NCBI GenBank assembly: GCA_036397035.1
Contig: DASWJS010000018.1
Location: 1 to 64,000, forward strand
Direction of reading: 5' to 3'
From: DASWJS01 sp036397035
GTDB lineage: Bacteria; Actinomycetota; AC-67
Length of the DNA: 64,000 nucleotides
Shown: positions 8,526 to 16,615 of the stretch, in pieces
How the letters are laid out: every line of letters begins with the position of its first letter
Position numbering within the stretch: position 1 is the stretch's first letter
The notes under the pieces: generated by a model
Databases searched by the model: none
What the model was told of the DNA's origin: nothing
Seen by the model: only the letters and a program-made list of their open reading frames with translations
Position numbers and translations under genes: made by a program

Positions 8526-10337
8526 ATGAGCCGCCCCATTCGAAACGTCGCCTTGGTCGCGCACGTCGACCACGGCAAGACGACGCTCGTCGACGCGCTC
8601 CTTCGTCAAACCGGGGTGCTCCGCGCCGGCGCGCCCGCCACCGATCGCATCCTTGACTCGGGCGACCTGGAGCGCGAGAAGGGGATCACGATCCTCGCCA
8701 AGGCCGCCAGCGTCGAATGGCGCGGCGTGAAGGTCAACCTGGTCGACACGCCCGGGCACGCCGACTTCGGCGGCGAGGTCGAACGCGGCCTCGCGCTGGT
8801 GGACGGGATCCTGCTGCTGGTGGACGCGGCCGAGGGCCCGCTCCCGCAGACGCGGTACGTGCTGTCCAAGGCGCTCGAGCGCCACCTCCCCGTCGTGGTG
8901 GTGCTGAACAAGGTGGACCGCAAGGACGCGCGCACGGCGGAGGTGCTCGACCTGATCTACGAGCTGTTCTTCGACTTGGACGCGCAGGACCATCACATCG
9001 ACTTCCCCGCGTTCTCCTGCGTCGCGCGCGAGGGGCGCGCGGTACCCGGCGTCGGGCTGCCGGACGAGCAGGACGACCTGGCGCCCCTGCTCGACGCGAT
9101 CCTCGCGACGGTGCCCGCGCCCGCCGGCGACCTCGGCGGGCCGCTCCGCGCGCTGGTGACGAACCTGGACGGCAGCGACTACCTGGGACGGCTTGCCATC
9201 GGCCGCGTGTTCTCCGGCAGGCTCGCCGCGGGCGGAGCGCTCGCGGTGATCGGCGCCGACGGCGAGCCGAGGCCCGCCAAGCTGACGTCGCTTCAAGGGT
9301 TCGCCGGGCTCGGGCGCGCGGACGCCGAGGCGATCGACGCCGGCGACCTGTTCGTCGCCGCCGGCATCCCCGAGATCGAGATCGGCGACACGCTCAGCGA
9401 CCCTGCGGAGCCGGAGGCGCTTCCGCGCCTGACCGTGGACCAGCCGGTCCTCACGATGACGTTCGGACCGAACACCTCTCCGCTCGCCGGCGCGGGTCGC
9501 TTCCTCACGGCGCGTCACATCGCCGAACGGCTGCAGCGCGAAGCGCTCGGCAACGTGTCGATCAAGCTTCGTCCCACGGCCTCGCCGGACATCTTGGAGG
9601 TCGCGGGCCGGGGGGAGCTGCAGCTCGCCGTGCTGATCGAGACGATGCGGCGCGAGGGCTACGAGATGGAGGTCAGCCGTCCCGAAGTAATCACGACGAC
9701 GATCGACGGTGCGCTGCACGAGCCGCGCGAGCGCGTGACCGTCGACGTTCCCGACGAGCACGTCGGCACGGTGAGCCAGATCGTCGCGCCGCGCAAGGGC
9801 ACGATCGTCGAGGTCGTGCGCGGACGGACGGGCCGCTCGCTCGTGGTGTTCGAGGCGCCGGCGCGCGGGCTGCTCGGCTTCCGCACGACGTTGCTGACGA
9901 CGACGCGCGGCACCGCGCTTGCGCACACCGAAGCCGCGGGCTGGATGCGCTGGGCCGGCGAGCTTCCGCACCGCCAGGGCGGCGCCATCGTCGCCGACCG
10001 AGCCGGGCGCGCCACCGGCTACGCGCTGGACAACCTTCAGCAGCGCGGCACGCTCTTCGTCAAGCCTGGCGACCGCGTGTACGAGGGGATGGTCGTCGGC
10101 GAGAACAGCCGGCCCGACGAGATGGTCGCCAACCCCACGCGCGAGAAGCAGAAGACGAACATCCGCACCCACGCCCACGACGACGCGATCAAGCTCGACC
10201 CGCCCGTGGAGCTGACGGTCGAGCGGGCCATCGAGACGATCGCCGAGGACGAGCTGGTCGAGGTCACGCCCGCCGGCCTGCGCATCCGCAAGCGGGTGCG
10301 GGACCGGCGCGCGCGCGAACGCGCGCGCGCCGGATAG
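8526..10337 (+). CDS. typA: ribosome-associated GTPase TypA/BipA
   Basis: A 603-residue translational GTPase, the usual TypA length. Near the start is the P-loop AHVDHGKTTLVDALL. It is followed by the EREKGITI switch I, DTPGHADFGGEVER (G3) and NKVD (G4). EF-G-like domain 3 and 5 segments and the BipA-specific C-terminal domain (QQRGTLFVKPGD, VVGENSRPDEMVANP) follow. BipA acts in 50S subunit assembly and stress adaptation. I favour the ATG at 8526 (GGAG 9 nt upstream, matches family N-termini). A TTG at 8508 behind GAGGAG is in frame and possible. Confidence 0.95.
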   Translation: MSRPIRNVALVAHVDHGKTTLVDALLRQTGVLRAGAPATDRILDSGDLEREKGITILAKAASVEWRGVKVNLVDTPGHADFGGEVERGLALVDGILLLVDAAEGPLPQTRYVLSKALERHLPVVVVLNKVDRKDARTAEVLDLIYELFFDLDAQDHHIDFPAFSCVAREGRAVPGVGLPDEQDDLAPLLDAILATVPAPAGDLGGPLRALVTNLDGSDYLGRLAIGRVFSGRLAAGGALAVIGADGEPRPAKLTSLQGFAGLGRADAEAIDAGDLFVAAGIPEIEIGDTLSDPAEPEALPRLTVDQPVLTMTFGPNTSPLAGAGRFLTARHIAERLQREALGNVSIKLRPTASPDILEVAGRGELQLAVLIETMRREGYEMEVSRPEVITTTIDGALHEPRERVTVDVPDEHVGTVSQIVAPRKGTIVEVVRGRTGRSLVVFEAPARGLLGFRTTLLTTTRGTALAHTEAAGWMRWAGELPHRQGGAIVADRAGRATGYALDNLQQRGTLFVKPGDRVYEGMVVGENSRPDEMVANPTREKQKTNIRTHAHDDAIKLDPPVELTVERAIETIAEDELVEVTPAGLRIRKRVRDRRARERARAG

Positions 10338-10350
10338 CCGGCCCGGGTCT

Positions 10351-10381
10351 GGTCAGAACGGGCGGCTGCGCCGCCCGTTCT
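10351..10381 (+). terminator. perfect 14-bp hairpin after typA
   Basis: TCAGAACGGGCGGC (10351-10364) and GCCGCCCGTTCTGA (10368-10381) pair fully around TGC. It lies 13 bases after the typA stop. Its core GAACGGGC is shared with the hairpin before typA. Confidence 0.75.
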
Positions 10382-10427
10382 GACGTGCTGTAATCAGACC
10401 GGACCGCACCGGCGAAGGGAGGCGGCA

Positions 10428-10865
10428 ATGGATGCCAAACAAGTCCTCGTCGTAGCCAACGAGACCGCCGATCGATGGCACTTGCTCAGCGCCGTGCTCC
10501 GGCGCCATTCCGAGGGGCCGTGCGCGTTCACGTTGCTGGTGCCTGCGGGGGCGCCGCCCGCGACGCTCACGTGGACCGAGGCGGGTGCGCACGAGTATGC
10601 GCAGGAGCGCATGGAGGAGGCGCTCGACCGCATGCGCTCGCACGGGATCAGCGCGCGCGGCGTGATCGGCGACGCCGACCCGATGCTGGCGATCGACGAC
10701 GAGGTGATGCCGAACCGCTACGACGAGATCATCATCTCGACGCACTCACCGGGCATCTCGCGGTGGTTGCGCCAGGACCTGCCGAACCGCGTGGCGCGCA
10801 AGTATCGGCTCCACCTGACCCACGTGTACCCCGACGTCGAAGCGCTGACGACCCAGAGCGCCTGA
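10428..10865 (+). CDS. universal stress protein-like (UspA-like) protein
   Basis: A 145-residue protein with a Usp-like fold signature: a first beta strand KQVLVVAN, a central GVIGDADPMLAIDDEV segment and a late DEIIISTHSPGISRWLRQDLP segment. The canonical ATP-binding GxxGxxxxG motif is not intact, so nucleotide binding is uncertain. GGGAGGCGGCA precedes the ATG, and a TGTAAT box at about 10388 could serve as -10. It converges with the downstream kinase gene. Confidence 0.6.
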   Translation: MDAKQVLVVANETADRWHLLSAVLRRHSEGPCAFTLLVPAGAPPATLTWTEAGAHEYAQERMEEALDRMRSHGISARGVIGDADPMLAIDDEVMPNRYDEIIISTHSPGISRWLRQDLPNRVARKYRLHLTHVYPDVEALTTQSA

Positions 10866-10869
10866 GCGC

Positions 10870-10890
10870 GGCGGCCGCTAGTCGGCCGCC
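10870..10890. terminator. short GC hairpin between convergent genes
   Basis: GGCGGCCG and CGGCCGCC pair around CTAGT. The hairpin covers the stop of the histidine kinase gene and follows the Usp-like gene, so it may serve both. Confidence 0.45.
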
Positions 10891-12089
10891 GGCAGCTCGA
10901 CGATGAACCGGGCGCCGTTCGGCTCGTTGGGCTCGTATCGCAGCGTGCCCGCCATGCCTTCGACCGAGCGGCGGCTGATCGCGAGCCCGAGCCCCGACCC
11001 GATGGTGTCGCGGTGTCCGTCGGCGCGCGTGAAAGGCTCGAAGAGCACCGGCACGAACTCCTCGGGAACTCCTTCGCCGTCGTCGGCGACGATGAGCCGG
11101 ACGCCGTCCCCGAGCCGTTCGGCTCGGACGTCGACGCGCGAGCCCCCGTACTTGCTCGCGTTTGCGATCAGGTTGACGAGCACTTCCTCCAGCCGCGCGG
11201 GGTCGGCCGTCGCCCGCACGTCCGGGGGAATCTCGTTGTCGATCGGGGTTCCGTCCGCGATTCCCACGGTTTCGATCGCGGAGTCCACGGCGGCTCGCAG
11301 GGGAACGGGACGGCGCTCGAAGACCGTCGCCCCGACCTCCAGGCGGCTGAAGTCGAGCAGGTCGTTGATGAGCTTGCTCGCCCGCGCGCCCTGCCGATCC
11401 ATCGACTCCAGGGCGCGCTCGACGTCGACGGGCGTCATGTTGCCTTTGCGTCGCGCGAGGAGCTGCGCGAGCCCGGCCAGCGACGTGAGCGGCGTGCGCA
11501 GCTCGTGGGCGGCGTTGGAGACGAACTGGCTCTTCATCTCGCTCAGCTCGCGCTCGCGCTCGAGCTTCTCGGCGTGATCGAAGGCGATGCGCGTCATGAC
11601 GGCGCTCTCTTCGCGATGGATGCGCTCTTGTCGCGCCAGAAGCCCGGCTGCGATCCCGCAGATGACGATGTAGGACGGCCGCACGACCATGCCGAGCGCG
11701 AAGCGGGCGCGGTCCACGGCGTACACGCCGAGCAGGAGGCCGGCTTCGGCGGTCGCCGCGAGGATCGTCGGCCGAAGGTCCCATCGCATCGCGACCGAGA
11801 TGACGCTGATGAAGTAGATGACCCAGTACTCGCTCTGCCAGCCGCCGGTCCCGTAGACCCACAACGAGATCAGCCCGGCGTCGACCGCGAGCGTGAACCA
11901 CCCGAAGTGCAGCAGCGGGTAACGCTCGTAGGGACGTTCGAACACCGACCACACGGCGTACAGCAGCGCGATCACGATGACGGTGAAGGCGATCGCGGGC
12001 CGGGTTCGATCGGCGCGCGGCAGGAGCAGGAACGTGGTGACGTTGGTGATGATGACGAGCGCGCGGATGTAGGACAGGGAACGCTCCAT
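10878..12089 (-). CDS. membrane sensor histidine kinase
   Basis: The first ~170 residues contain about five hydrophobic segments, a small membrane sensor without a large extracellular loop. A DHAEKLERERELSEM linker leads into the HisKA domain, whose phospho-acceptor box is NAAHELRTPLTSL. The ATPase domain has an N-box (NLIANASKYG) and G-boxes (DDGEGVPEE, GSGLGLAI). No cognate regulator is adjacent, so it is an orphan here. The ATG at 12089 has no Shine-Dalgarno sequence. An in-frame CTG at 12143 directly follows (GGA)n/AGGAGG and would add 18 residues; I regard that as the likelier start but list the conventional one. Confidence 0.85.
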   Translation of the reverse strand: MERSLSYIRALVIITNVTTFLLLPRADRTRPAIAFTVIVIALLYAVWSVFERPYERYPLLHFGWFTLAVDAGLISLWVYGTGGWQSEYWVIYFISVISVAMRWDLRPTILAATAEAGLLLGVYAVDRARFALGMVVRPSYIVICGIAAGLLARQERIHREESAVMTRIAFDHAEKLERERELSEMKSQFVSNAAHELRTPLTSLAGLAQLLARRKGNMTPVDVERALESMDRQGARASKLINDLLDFSRLEVGATVFERRPVPLRAAVDSAIETVGIADGTPIDNEIPPDVRATADPARLEEVLVNLIANASKYGGSRVDVRAERLGDGVRLIVADDGEGVPEEFVPVLFEPFTRADGHRDTIGSGLGLAISRRSVEGMAGTLRYEPNEPNGARFIVELPAAD

Positions 12090-12342
12090 CTCGAGCGTCT
12101 TGGCGTAGGCGGCTTCGGCGAGCGCCCGCTGCGTGGCGTTCAGTCCTCCTCCTCCTCCTCTCTCAATCCGATTATCGGCACTCCCAGGCCCGCCTTGGGG
12201 GTCAAATCTGCGCGTAGCCGCTTCGGGTGAACGCGACCGGGACCTTGGTCGCCCGGTCGGGCCGACCGGCGGCCCACCGCCGGGGCGAGCGGGGCGCTCT
12301 TGTACGATTTCGCGCCGTGACCGGCCGCGGGCGGGGGGCGTT

Positions 12343-13260
12343 GTGAAGGTCTCGGTGATGATCGAGGGTCAGATGGGACTGACCTGGCCGCGCTGGCGGG
12401 CCGTGGCCGCCGAGGCCGAGCGCTTGGGGTTTGCCGGCATCTTCCGCTCGGACCACTTCACCAACCCGAGCGGCGATCCCGACGACGCGCTCGAGCTGAT
12501 CACGTCGCTGACCTACCTGGCCACCGCGACCGAGCGCCTCCACTTCGGCCCCCTCGTGGCGCCGGTGTCGTTTCGCGATCCCGTTCACCTCGCCCGCCAG
12601 GCCGCGGCGATCGCGGACCTCAGCGGCGGACGCATGATCCTCGGGCTGGGTGCGGGATGGCAGGACCGGGAGCACGAGGCGTTCGGCTACGAGTTGGGCG
12701 ACGTGCCGTCGCGGTTCGCGCGACTGCAGGAGGGGCTGGAGGTCGTGACGCGCCTGCTGCGCGCCGCGCCCGCGAGCTTCGAGGGCCGCTTCTTCACCCT
12801 GCGCGAGGCGCCGATGCTGCCGGCGCCGGCGCATCCGATTCCGATCCTGGTCGGTGGCAACGGCCCGCGGCGCGTGCTTCCGCTCGCGGCTCGGTTCGCG
12901 GACGTGTGGAACGGCATCTTCCTCACGCCGGAAGACTTCGCCGCGCGCTGCGCGACGCTGGACGAGCTGTGCGCCGCGGCCGGACGCTCGCCGGATGCGG
13001 TGCGCCGAACCATGATGACCGGCGCCTACGTCGGGGAGAAGGCGTGGGATCGCCTGCGCGCCAACCCCAGCCTGCAGGGCAAGAACGACGAGGAGATCGG
13101 CGAGCTGCTTCGGTCGCGCGGCGCGCTCGCCGGCGACGCCGGCGACGTGCGCGACCAGCTCGCCGCGCTGGAGAAGGCGGGCGCCGACGAGCTGATGGTG
13201 CAATGGCTGGACCTGAACGACCTCGACGGGCTCGCGAGCCTCGCCGAGATCCTGCTCTAG
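12343..13260 (+). CDS. LLM-class flavin/F420-dependent oxidoreductase
   Basis: A 305-residue luciferase-like monooxygenase family protein. Typical elements are AERLGFAGIFRSDHF, the ATERLHFGPLVAPVSFR strand-helix segment, DLSGGRMILGLGAGWQ and PIPILVGGNGPRRVL. In Actinomycetota most such proteins use coenzyme F420 rather than FMN, but the cofactor is an inference. The GTG start at 12343 follows a GGGCGGGGGG stretch. The stop overlaps the convergent bacterioferritin stop by four bases. Confidence 0.85.
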   Translation: MKVSVMIEGQMGLTWPRWRAVAAEAERLGFAGIFRSDHFTNPSGDPDDALELITSLTYLATATERLHFGPLVAPVSFRDPVHLARQAAAIADLSGGRMILGLGAGWQDREHEAFGYELGDVPSRFARLQEGLEVVTRLLRAAPASFEGRFFTLREAPMLPAPAHPIPILVGGNGPRRVLPLAARFADVWNGIFLTPEDFAARCATLDELCAAAGRSPDAVRRTMMTGAYVGEKAWDRLRANPSLQGKNDEEIGELLRSRGALAGDAGDVRDQLAALEKAGADELMVQWLDLNDLDGLASLAEILL

Positions 13261-13721
13261 ATCTGCCGCGTCAGGTAGTTCTGCTCGCCGACGCGTTCGA
13301 TCAACCCGAGTTGCGTCTCGTGCCACTCCAGGTGCTTCTCTTCGTCGGCGAGCTTGGCGGCGAGGAACTCGCGCGTCGCCTGGTCGCCGTCCTCGACGCA
13401 CACCGCAATCGCACGGCTCAACAGCTCGAGCGCGCTGCGTTCGGTCTCGCGCTGCAGGCTCAACTGCTCCGGGACGGTCTCGCCGATCTTGACCGATCCC
13501 ATCCGCTGCACGTTCGGGATCGTGCCGACGTAGAGCAACCGGTCGATGAGCTGCTCGGCGTCGCGCATCTCGTCGAACGCGATGTCGCGCAGGTGGCCGG
13601 CGAGCGACTCGTAGCCCCACGACGCGCACAGTCGCGAGTGCAAGAAGTACTGGTTGACCGCGGTCAGCTCCATCGTGAGCAGCTCGTTGAGCGATTCGAC
13701 GATCCGTGTGCTCGTTTCCAT
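13257..13721 (-). CDS. bfr: bacterioferritin
   Basis: A 154-residue four-helix ferritin of the bacterioferritin type. It shows ELTAVNQYFLHSRLC in helix A, DEMRDAEQLIDRLL with the ferroxidase Glu and haem-ligand Met region, and DEEKHLEWHETQL in helix D. It stores iron as a 24-mer cage with haem at the subunit interface. It is followed in the opposite genomic direction by LLM and preceded by the bfd gene on the same strand, a classic pair. GAAGGGGG precedes the ATG. Confidence 0.93.
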   Translation of the reverse strand: METSTRIVESLNELLTMELTAVNQYFLHSRLCASWGYESLAGHLRDIAFDEMRDAEQLIDRLLYVGTIPNVQRMGSVKIGETVPEQLSLQRETERSALELLSRAIAVCVEDGDQATREFLAAKLADEEKHLEWHETQLGLIERVGEQNYLTRQI

Positions 13722-13740
13722 CGGTTACCCCCTTCGCCGA

Positions 13741-13953
13741 TTACATCTCCGCGTCGCGAACCCGGTAGGACCGGCGCTCGATCCCGTTCTTCTCGCAGTA
13801 GGCGGCGAGCAGCTCCTCGACCGCGGGCCGGCAGCTCCCGCACACCTTGCCGACGTCGCACCGCCGTGCCAGGTCGCCGAACGTGCGGGCCCCGTTCTCC
13901 AGGGCACACCGGATCGTAGCGTCGGTGACGAGCCGGCACAGGCACACGTACAG
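13741..13953 (-). CDS. bfd: bacterioferritin-associated ferredoxin (2Fe-2S)
   Basis: A protein of about 70 residues with the Bfd cysteine pattern CLC near the N-terminus and VCGSC about 33 residues later, ligands for one [2Fe-2S] cluster. Bfd reduces ferric iron in bacterioferritin to release it. The gene sits 19 bases upstream of bfr on the same strand. Bfd proteins begin MYVCLC. Here that reading needs a CTG start at 13953, which lies 7 nt behind AAGGAGG. The nearest conventional start, GTG 13947, would remove the first two residues and leave the Shine-Dalgarno 13 nt away. I therefore prefer the CTG. Confidence 0.85.
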   Translation of the reverse strand: MYVCLCRLVTDATIRCALENGARTFGDLARRCDVGKVCGSCRPAVEELLAAYCEKNGIERRSYRVRDAEM

Positions 13954-14114
13954 ACGGCGGCCTCCTTGATCTTCGAGGACTTCGGCCTGGTCATGCTAGT
14001 GGGTGCGGGAGATTCCGGCAGAAAGTGACGAGAGCGGGAAGGAGGTGACGGGTCCGGCGCATAACGGTTCTCCAACGTGCTCGTTCACACACCTGAACGG
14101 CACGAGGAGAAGCG

Positions 14115-14708
14115 ATGACACCCCTCTCACGATGGACGATCGCGGTCGCGCTGTGCGTCGCGTCGGTCGCCGTCGCGGCCGTCCCGGCCGCTGCGGGCAA
14201 CGCCGCCTCGGACGAGGCCGCGTTCGTGAGCAAGATCAACGGCGCGCGCGCCGACCGGGGTCTCCCCGCGTTGCGCGTCGCCTCGGACCTCGTCGCGGTC
14301 GCGCGTCGCCACAGCGCTGAGATGGCGCGCAGCGATGCGATCTACCACAACCCGGCTCTCGGGTCCGATGTCTCGAACTGGGAGAAGCTCGGTGAGAACG
14401 TCGGGCGAGGCACGTCGGTCGCGATCACGCACGAATACTTCATGGATTCGGCCGAGCATCGCGGGAACATTCTGTGGGCCGAGGTGACCGAGGTCGGCGT
14501 CGGCGTCGCCTACGGCGGCAAGTGGATCTACGTCACGCAGATCTTCCGGCTTCCCGCTGGGAAGTCGGCTCCGGCGGCGGCTTCGCCCGCCGGATCCGGG
14601 ACCGCTCGGGCCGCCGCTCCGACCACCGCACCCGAGCCCGTTCGCGTCGCGCCGCCGCCGAAGCCGCGAGTCGTCTCCTTCCTGGTTCAGCTCACGCTCG
14701 CCGACTAA
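14115..14708 (+). CDS. secreted CAP-domain (SCP/PR1-like) protein
   Basis: A 197-residue protein: signal peptide (RWTIAVALCVASVAVAAVPAAA), then a CAP domain with INGARADRGLPALR, the HSAEMARSD helix, HNPALGS and the GENVG segment, then AEHRGNIL. A Pro/Ala-rich tail of ~40 residues follows, perhaps a cell-wall spacer. Bacterial CAP proteins are extracellular and largely uncharacterised. GAGGAGAAGCG precedes the ATG. The TAA stop is also the start of the presumed -10 box of glpX. Confidence 0.85.
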   Translation: MTPLSRWTIAVALCVASVAVAAVPAAAGNAASDEAAFVSKINGARADRGLPALRVASDLVAVARRHSAEMARSDAIYHNPALGSDVSNWEKLGENVGRGTSVAITHEYFMDSAEHRGNILWAEVTEVGVGVAYGGKWIYVTQIFRLPAGKSAPAAASPAGSGTARAAAPTTAPEPVRVAPPPKPRVVSFLVQLTLAD

Positions 14709-14711
14709 CGT
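14706..14711 (+). promoter_or_regulatory. candidate -10 box of glpX, overlapping the upstream stop codon
   Basis: TAACGT with a 7-nt spacer to the glpX ATG, and no Shine-Dalgarno sequence, implies a leaderless mRNA. Its first three bases are the TAA stop of the CAP gene. No good -35 is seen. Confidence 0.4.
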
Positions 14712-14718
14712 AGGCGGC

Positions 14719-15723
14719 ATGCCGCGAGGAGAAGGAGCCGTCCCGGACCGCAACCTCGGGATGGAGCTCGTCCGCACGACCGAGGCCGCTGCATTGGCGA
14801 GCGCACGCTGGGTCGGGCGGGGCGACAAGATCGCCGCCGACCAGGCGGCCGTCGACGCGATGCGCCTGATGTTCAACACGGTGTCGGTGGACGGCGTCGT
14901 GGTCATCGGCGAGGGGGAGAAGGACGAGGCGCCGATGCTCTACAACGGCGAGCACGTCGGCACCGGCGAGCCGCCCGGCGTCGACATCGCCGTCGACCCG
15001 CTCGAAGGCACCGAGCTGACCTCGCGCGGGCAGAGCGGCGCGCTGTCGGTCGTCGCGGTCGCCGAGCGGGGCACGGTGTTCGATCCCGGGCCGTGCGTCT
15101 ACATGGAGAAGCTGATCACCGGACCGGAGGCGGGCGCGGTGATCGACATCACGGCGCCGATCGAGGAGAACCTGCGCGCCGTCGCCAAGGCGCGCGGGAT
15201 GCACGAGCGCGACATCACCGTGGTGATCCTGGACCGGCCGCGCAACGAGGAGGCGATCGGGCGGATCCGCGAGGCCGGCGCCCGCGTGCAGCTCATCATG
15301 CACGGCGACACCGCGCCGGCCCTGGCCGCGGCGATGCGCGGGACCGGCGTGGACATCGTCTACGGGATCGGCGGCTCGCCCGAGGGCGTGATCACCGGCG
15401 CGGCGATGCGCTGCCTCGGCGGCGAGATCCAAGCCCGCCTGTGGCCGCGCGACGACGACGAGCGCGCGCGCGCGGAGGCCGCGGGCTACGACCTCGCGCG
15501 GGTGCTGTCCTCGGCGGACCTCGTTTCCGGCGAAGAAGTCTTCTTCGCGTGCACCGGCGTGACCGACGGCGTGCTCGTGCAAGGCGTGCGCTACACCGCG
15601 GGCGGCGCGACGAGCGAGTCGCTCGTGATGCGATCCAGGACCGGCACCGTGCGCAGGATCTTCAGCGAGCACCACTTCGAGAAGCTCGACCGGATCTCGC
15701 GCATCGCCTACGGAGCGTCCTGA
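14719..15723 (+). CDS. glpX: class II fructose-1,6-bisphosphatase
   Basis: A 334-residue GlpX-type FBPase, the gluconeogenic enzyme that converts fructose-1,6-bisphosphate to fructose-6-phosphate. Conserved pieces are ELVRTTEAAALASARWVGRG, the metal site VVIGEGEKDEAPML, DPLEGTEL, and YGIGGSPEGVITGAA. In many Actinomycetota this is the sole FBPase. The gene follows the CAP gene by 10 bases and lacks a ribosome-binding site, consistent with leaderless expression. Confidence 0.95.
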   Translation: MPRGEGAVPDRNLGMELVRTTEAAALASARWVGRGDKIAADQAAVDAMRLMFNTVSVDGVVVIGEGEKDEAPMLYNGEHVGTGEPPGVDIAVDPLEGTELTSRGQSGALSVVAVAERGTVFDPGPCVYMEKLITGPEAGAVIDITAPIEENLRAVAKARGMHERDITVVILDRPRNEEAIGRIREAGARVQLIMHGDTAPALAAAMRGTGVDIVYGIGGSPEGVITGAAMRCLGGEIQARLWPRDDDERARAEAAGYDLARVLSSADLVSGEEVFFACTGVTDGVLVQGVRYTAGGATSESLVMRSRTGTVRRIFSEHHFEKLDRISRIAYGAS

Positions 15724-15780
15724 GCGGCGCGCTCGCCGCGTAGCGCTCGCCCAGTCGCGCTCGCCCCCAGCCGTAGCCGC

Positions 15781-16563
15781 TCAGTCGCGGTCTCGGGCGC
15801 GCTGGGCCCAGATGCCGATCGCGACGCCGAGACCGATCAGCGCCGTCGCGCCGAGCGTGGACGGGATGCCGATCAGCAGGGCGCGACGGCGCGTGCGCAG
15901 GTCCTGCACGGGCCAACCCCGCGCGCGCGCGATGCGACGAAGCTCGGGGTCGGGGTTCACGGCGTGGGCGTGTCCGACCGACTCCAGCAGCGGGAGGTCG
16001 TTCTTCGAGTCCGAGTACGCGTGGCACTCGGCGAGGTCCAGGTCGCGCTCGGCGGCGACCGCCGCCACCGCCTTGGCCTTCTCCTCGGCGTGCAACAGCG
16101 GACCGGCCAGTCGCCCGGTGTAGAAGCCCGCGTCGTCGACCTCGGACACGGTGCCCATCGCCCCGGTCATCCCGAGCGACTGCGCGATCACCTCGGCCAG
16201 CTCTTGCGGGGCGGCGGTCAGCAGCCAGGTCTCGCTTCCGAGCTTGGCGTGGTGCTCGATCACGCGGGCGATGTCCTCGTAGACGCGGGGCAGGATGCGC
16301 TCCTCGGCGATCTCGCGGCCCAGCTCGCGCAGCTCGTCCTGGTGGCGTCCGGCGACGAACTCCAGGGCGCCGGCCTGGATGTCGTCCACCTTGCCCATCA
16401 GCTCCTTGCCGAAGAGCCGGTAGCGAATCTGGGTCCAGGCGAAGGACGCGATCTGGCGCGCTCGGATGAAGTCCCGCGCATACAGGCCCCGCGCGAGCAG
16501 GTACAGCGACGAGCCCGGGATCAGCGTCTTGTCGCAGTCGAAGAACGCCGCGCGGTTGCCCAT
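15781..16563 (-). CDS. HAD-IB family phosphatase (SerB-like) with C-terminal membrane segment
   Basis: A protein of about 260 residues. HAD motif I is FFDCDKTL, motif II is in WLLTAAPQEL, the motif III Lys lies in EEKAKAV, and motif IV is YSDSKNDLPLL. This is the HAD-IB subfamily, which includes phosphoserine phosphatases and acyl-phosphate or phospholipid phosphatases. A C-terminal hydrophobic segment (LIGIPSTLGATALIGLGVAIG) points to membrane attachment and perhaps a lipid-phosphate substrate. I set the start at ATG 16563, just before GNRAAFFDCD; upstream in-frame codons lie in the promoter region. Confidence 0.8.
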   Translation of the reverse strand: MGNRAAFFDCDKTLIPGSSLYLLARGLYARDFIRARQIASFAWTQIRYRLFGKELMGKVDDIQAGALEFVAGRHQDELRELGREIAEERILPRVYEDIARVIEHHAKLGSETWLLTAAPQELAEVIAQSLGMTGAMGTVSEVDDAGFYTGRLAGPLLHAEEKAKAVAAVAAERDLDLAECHAYSDSKNDLPLLESVGHAHAVNPDPELRRIARARGWPVQDLRTRRRALLIGIPSTLGATALIGLGVAIGIWAQRARDRD

Positions 16564-16570
16564 GCCGGGC

Positions 16571-16576
16571 AGTGTA
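16571..16576 (-). promoter_or_regulatory. candidate -10 box of the HAD phosphatase gene
   Basis: Reading the minus strand, TACACT is followed by 7 nt and then the ATG. There is no Shine-Dalgarno sequence, so a leaderless transcript is likely. It is back-to-back with the next box. Confidence 0.4.
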
Positions 16577-16601
16577 GCGACCTCGTCCGGCTCGCCTGCG
16601 C

Positions 16602-16607
16602 TATCCT
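16602..16607 (+). promoter_or_regulatory. candidate -10 box of the diiron protein gene
   Basis: TATCCT lies 8 nt before the GTG start, again without a Shine-Dalgarno sequence. The two divergent genes share a 52-base intergenic region. Confidence 0.4.
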
Positions 16608-16615
16608 CGGCGCTC

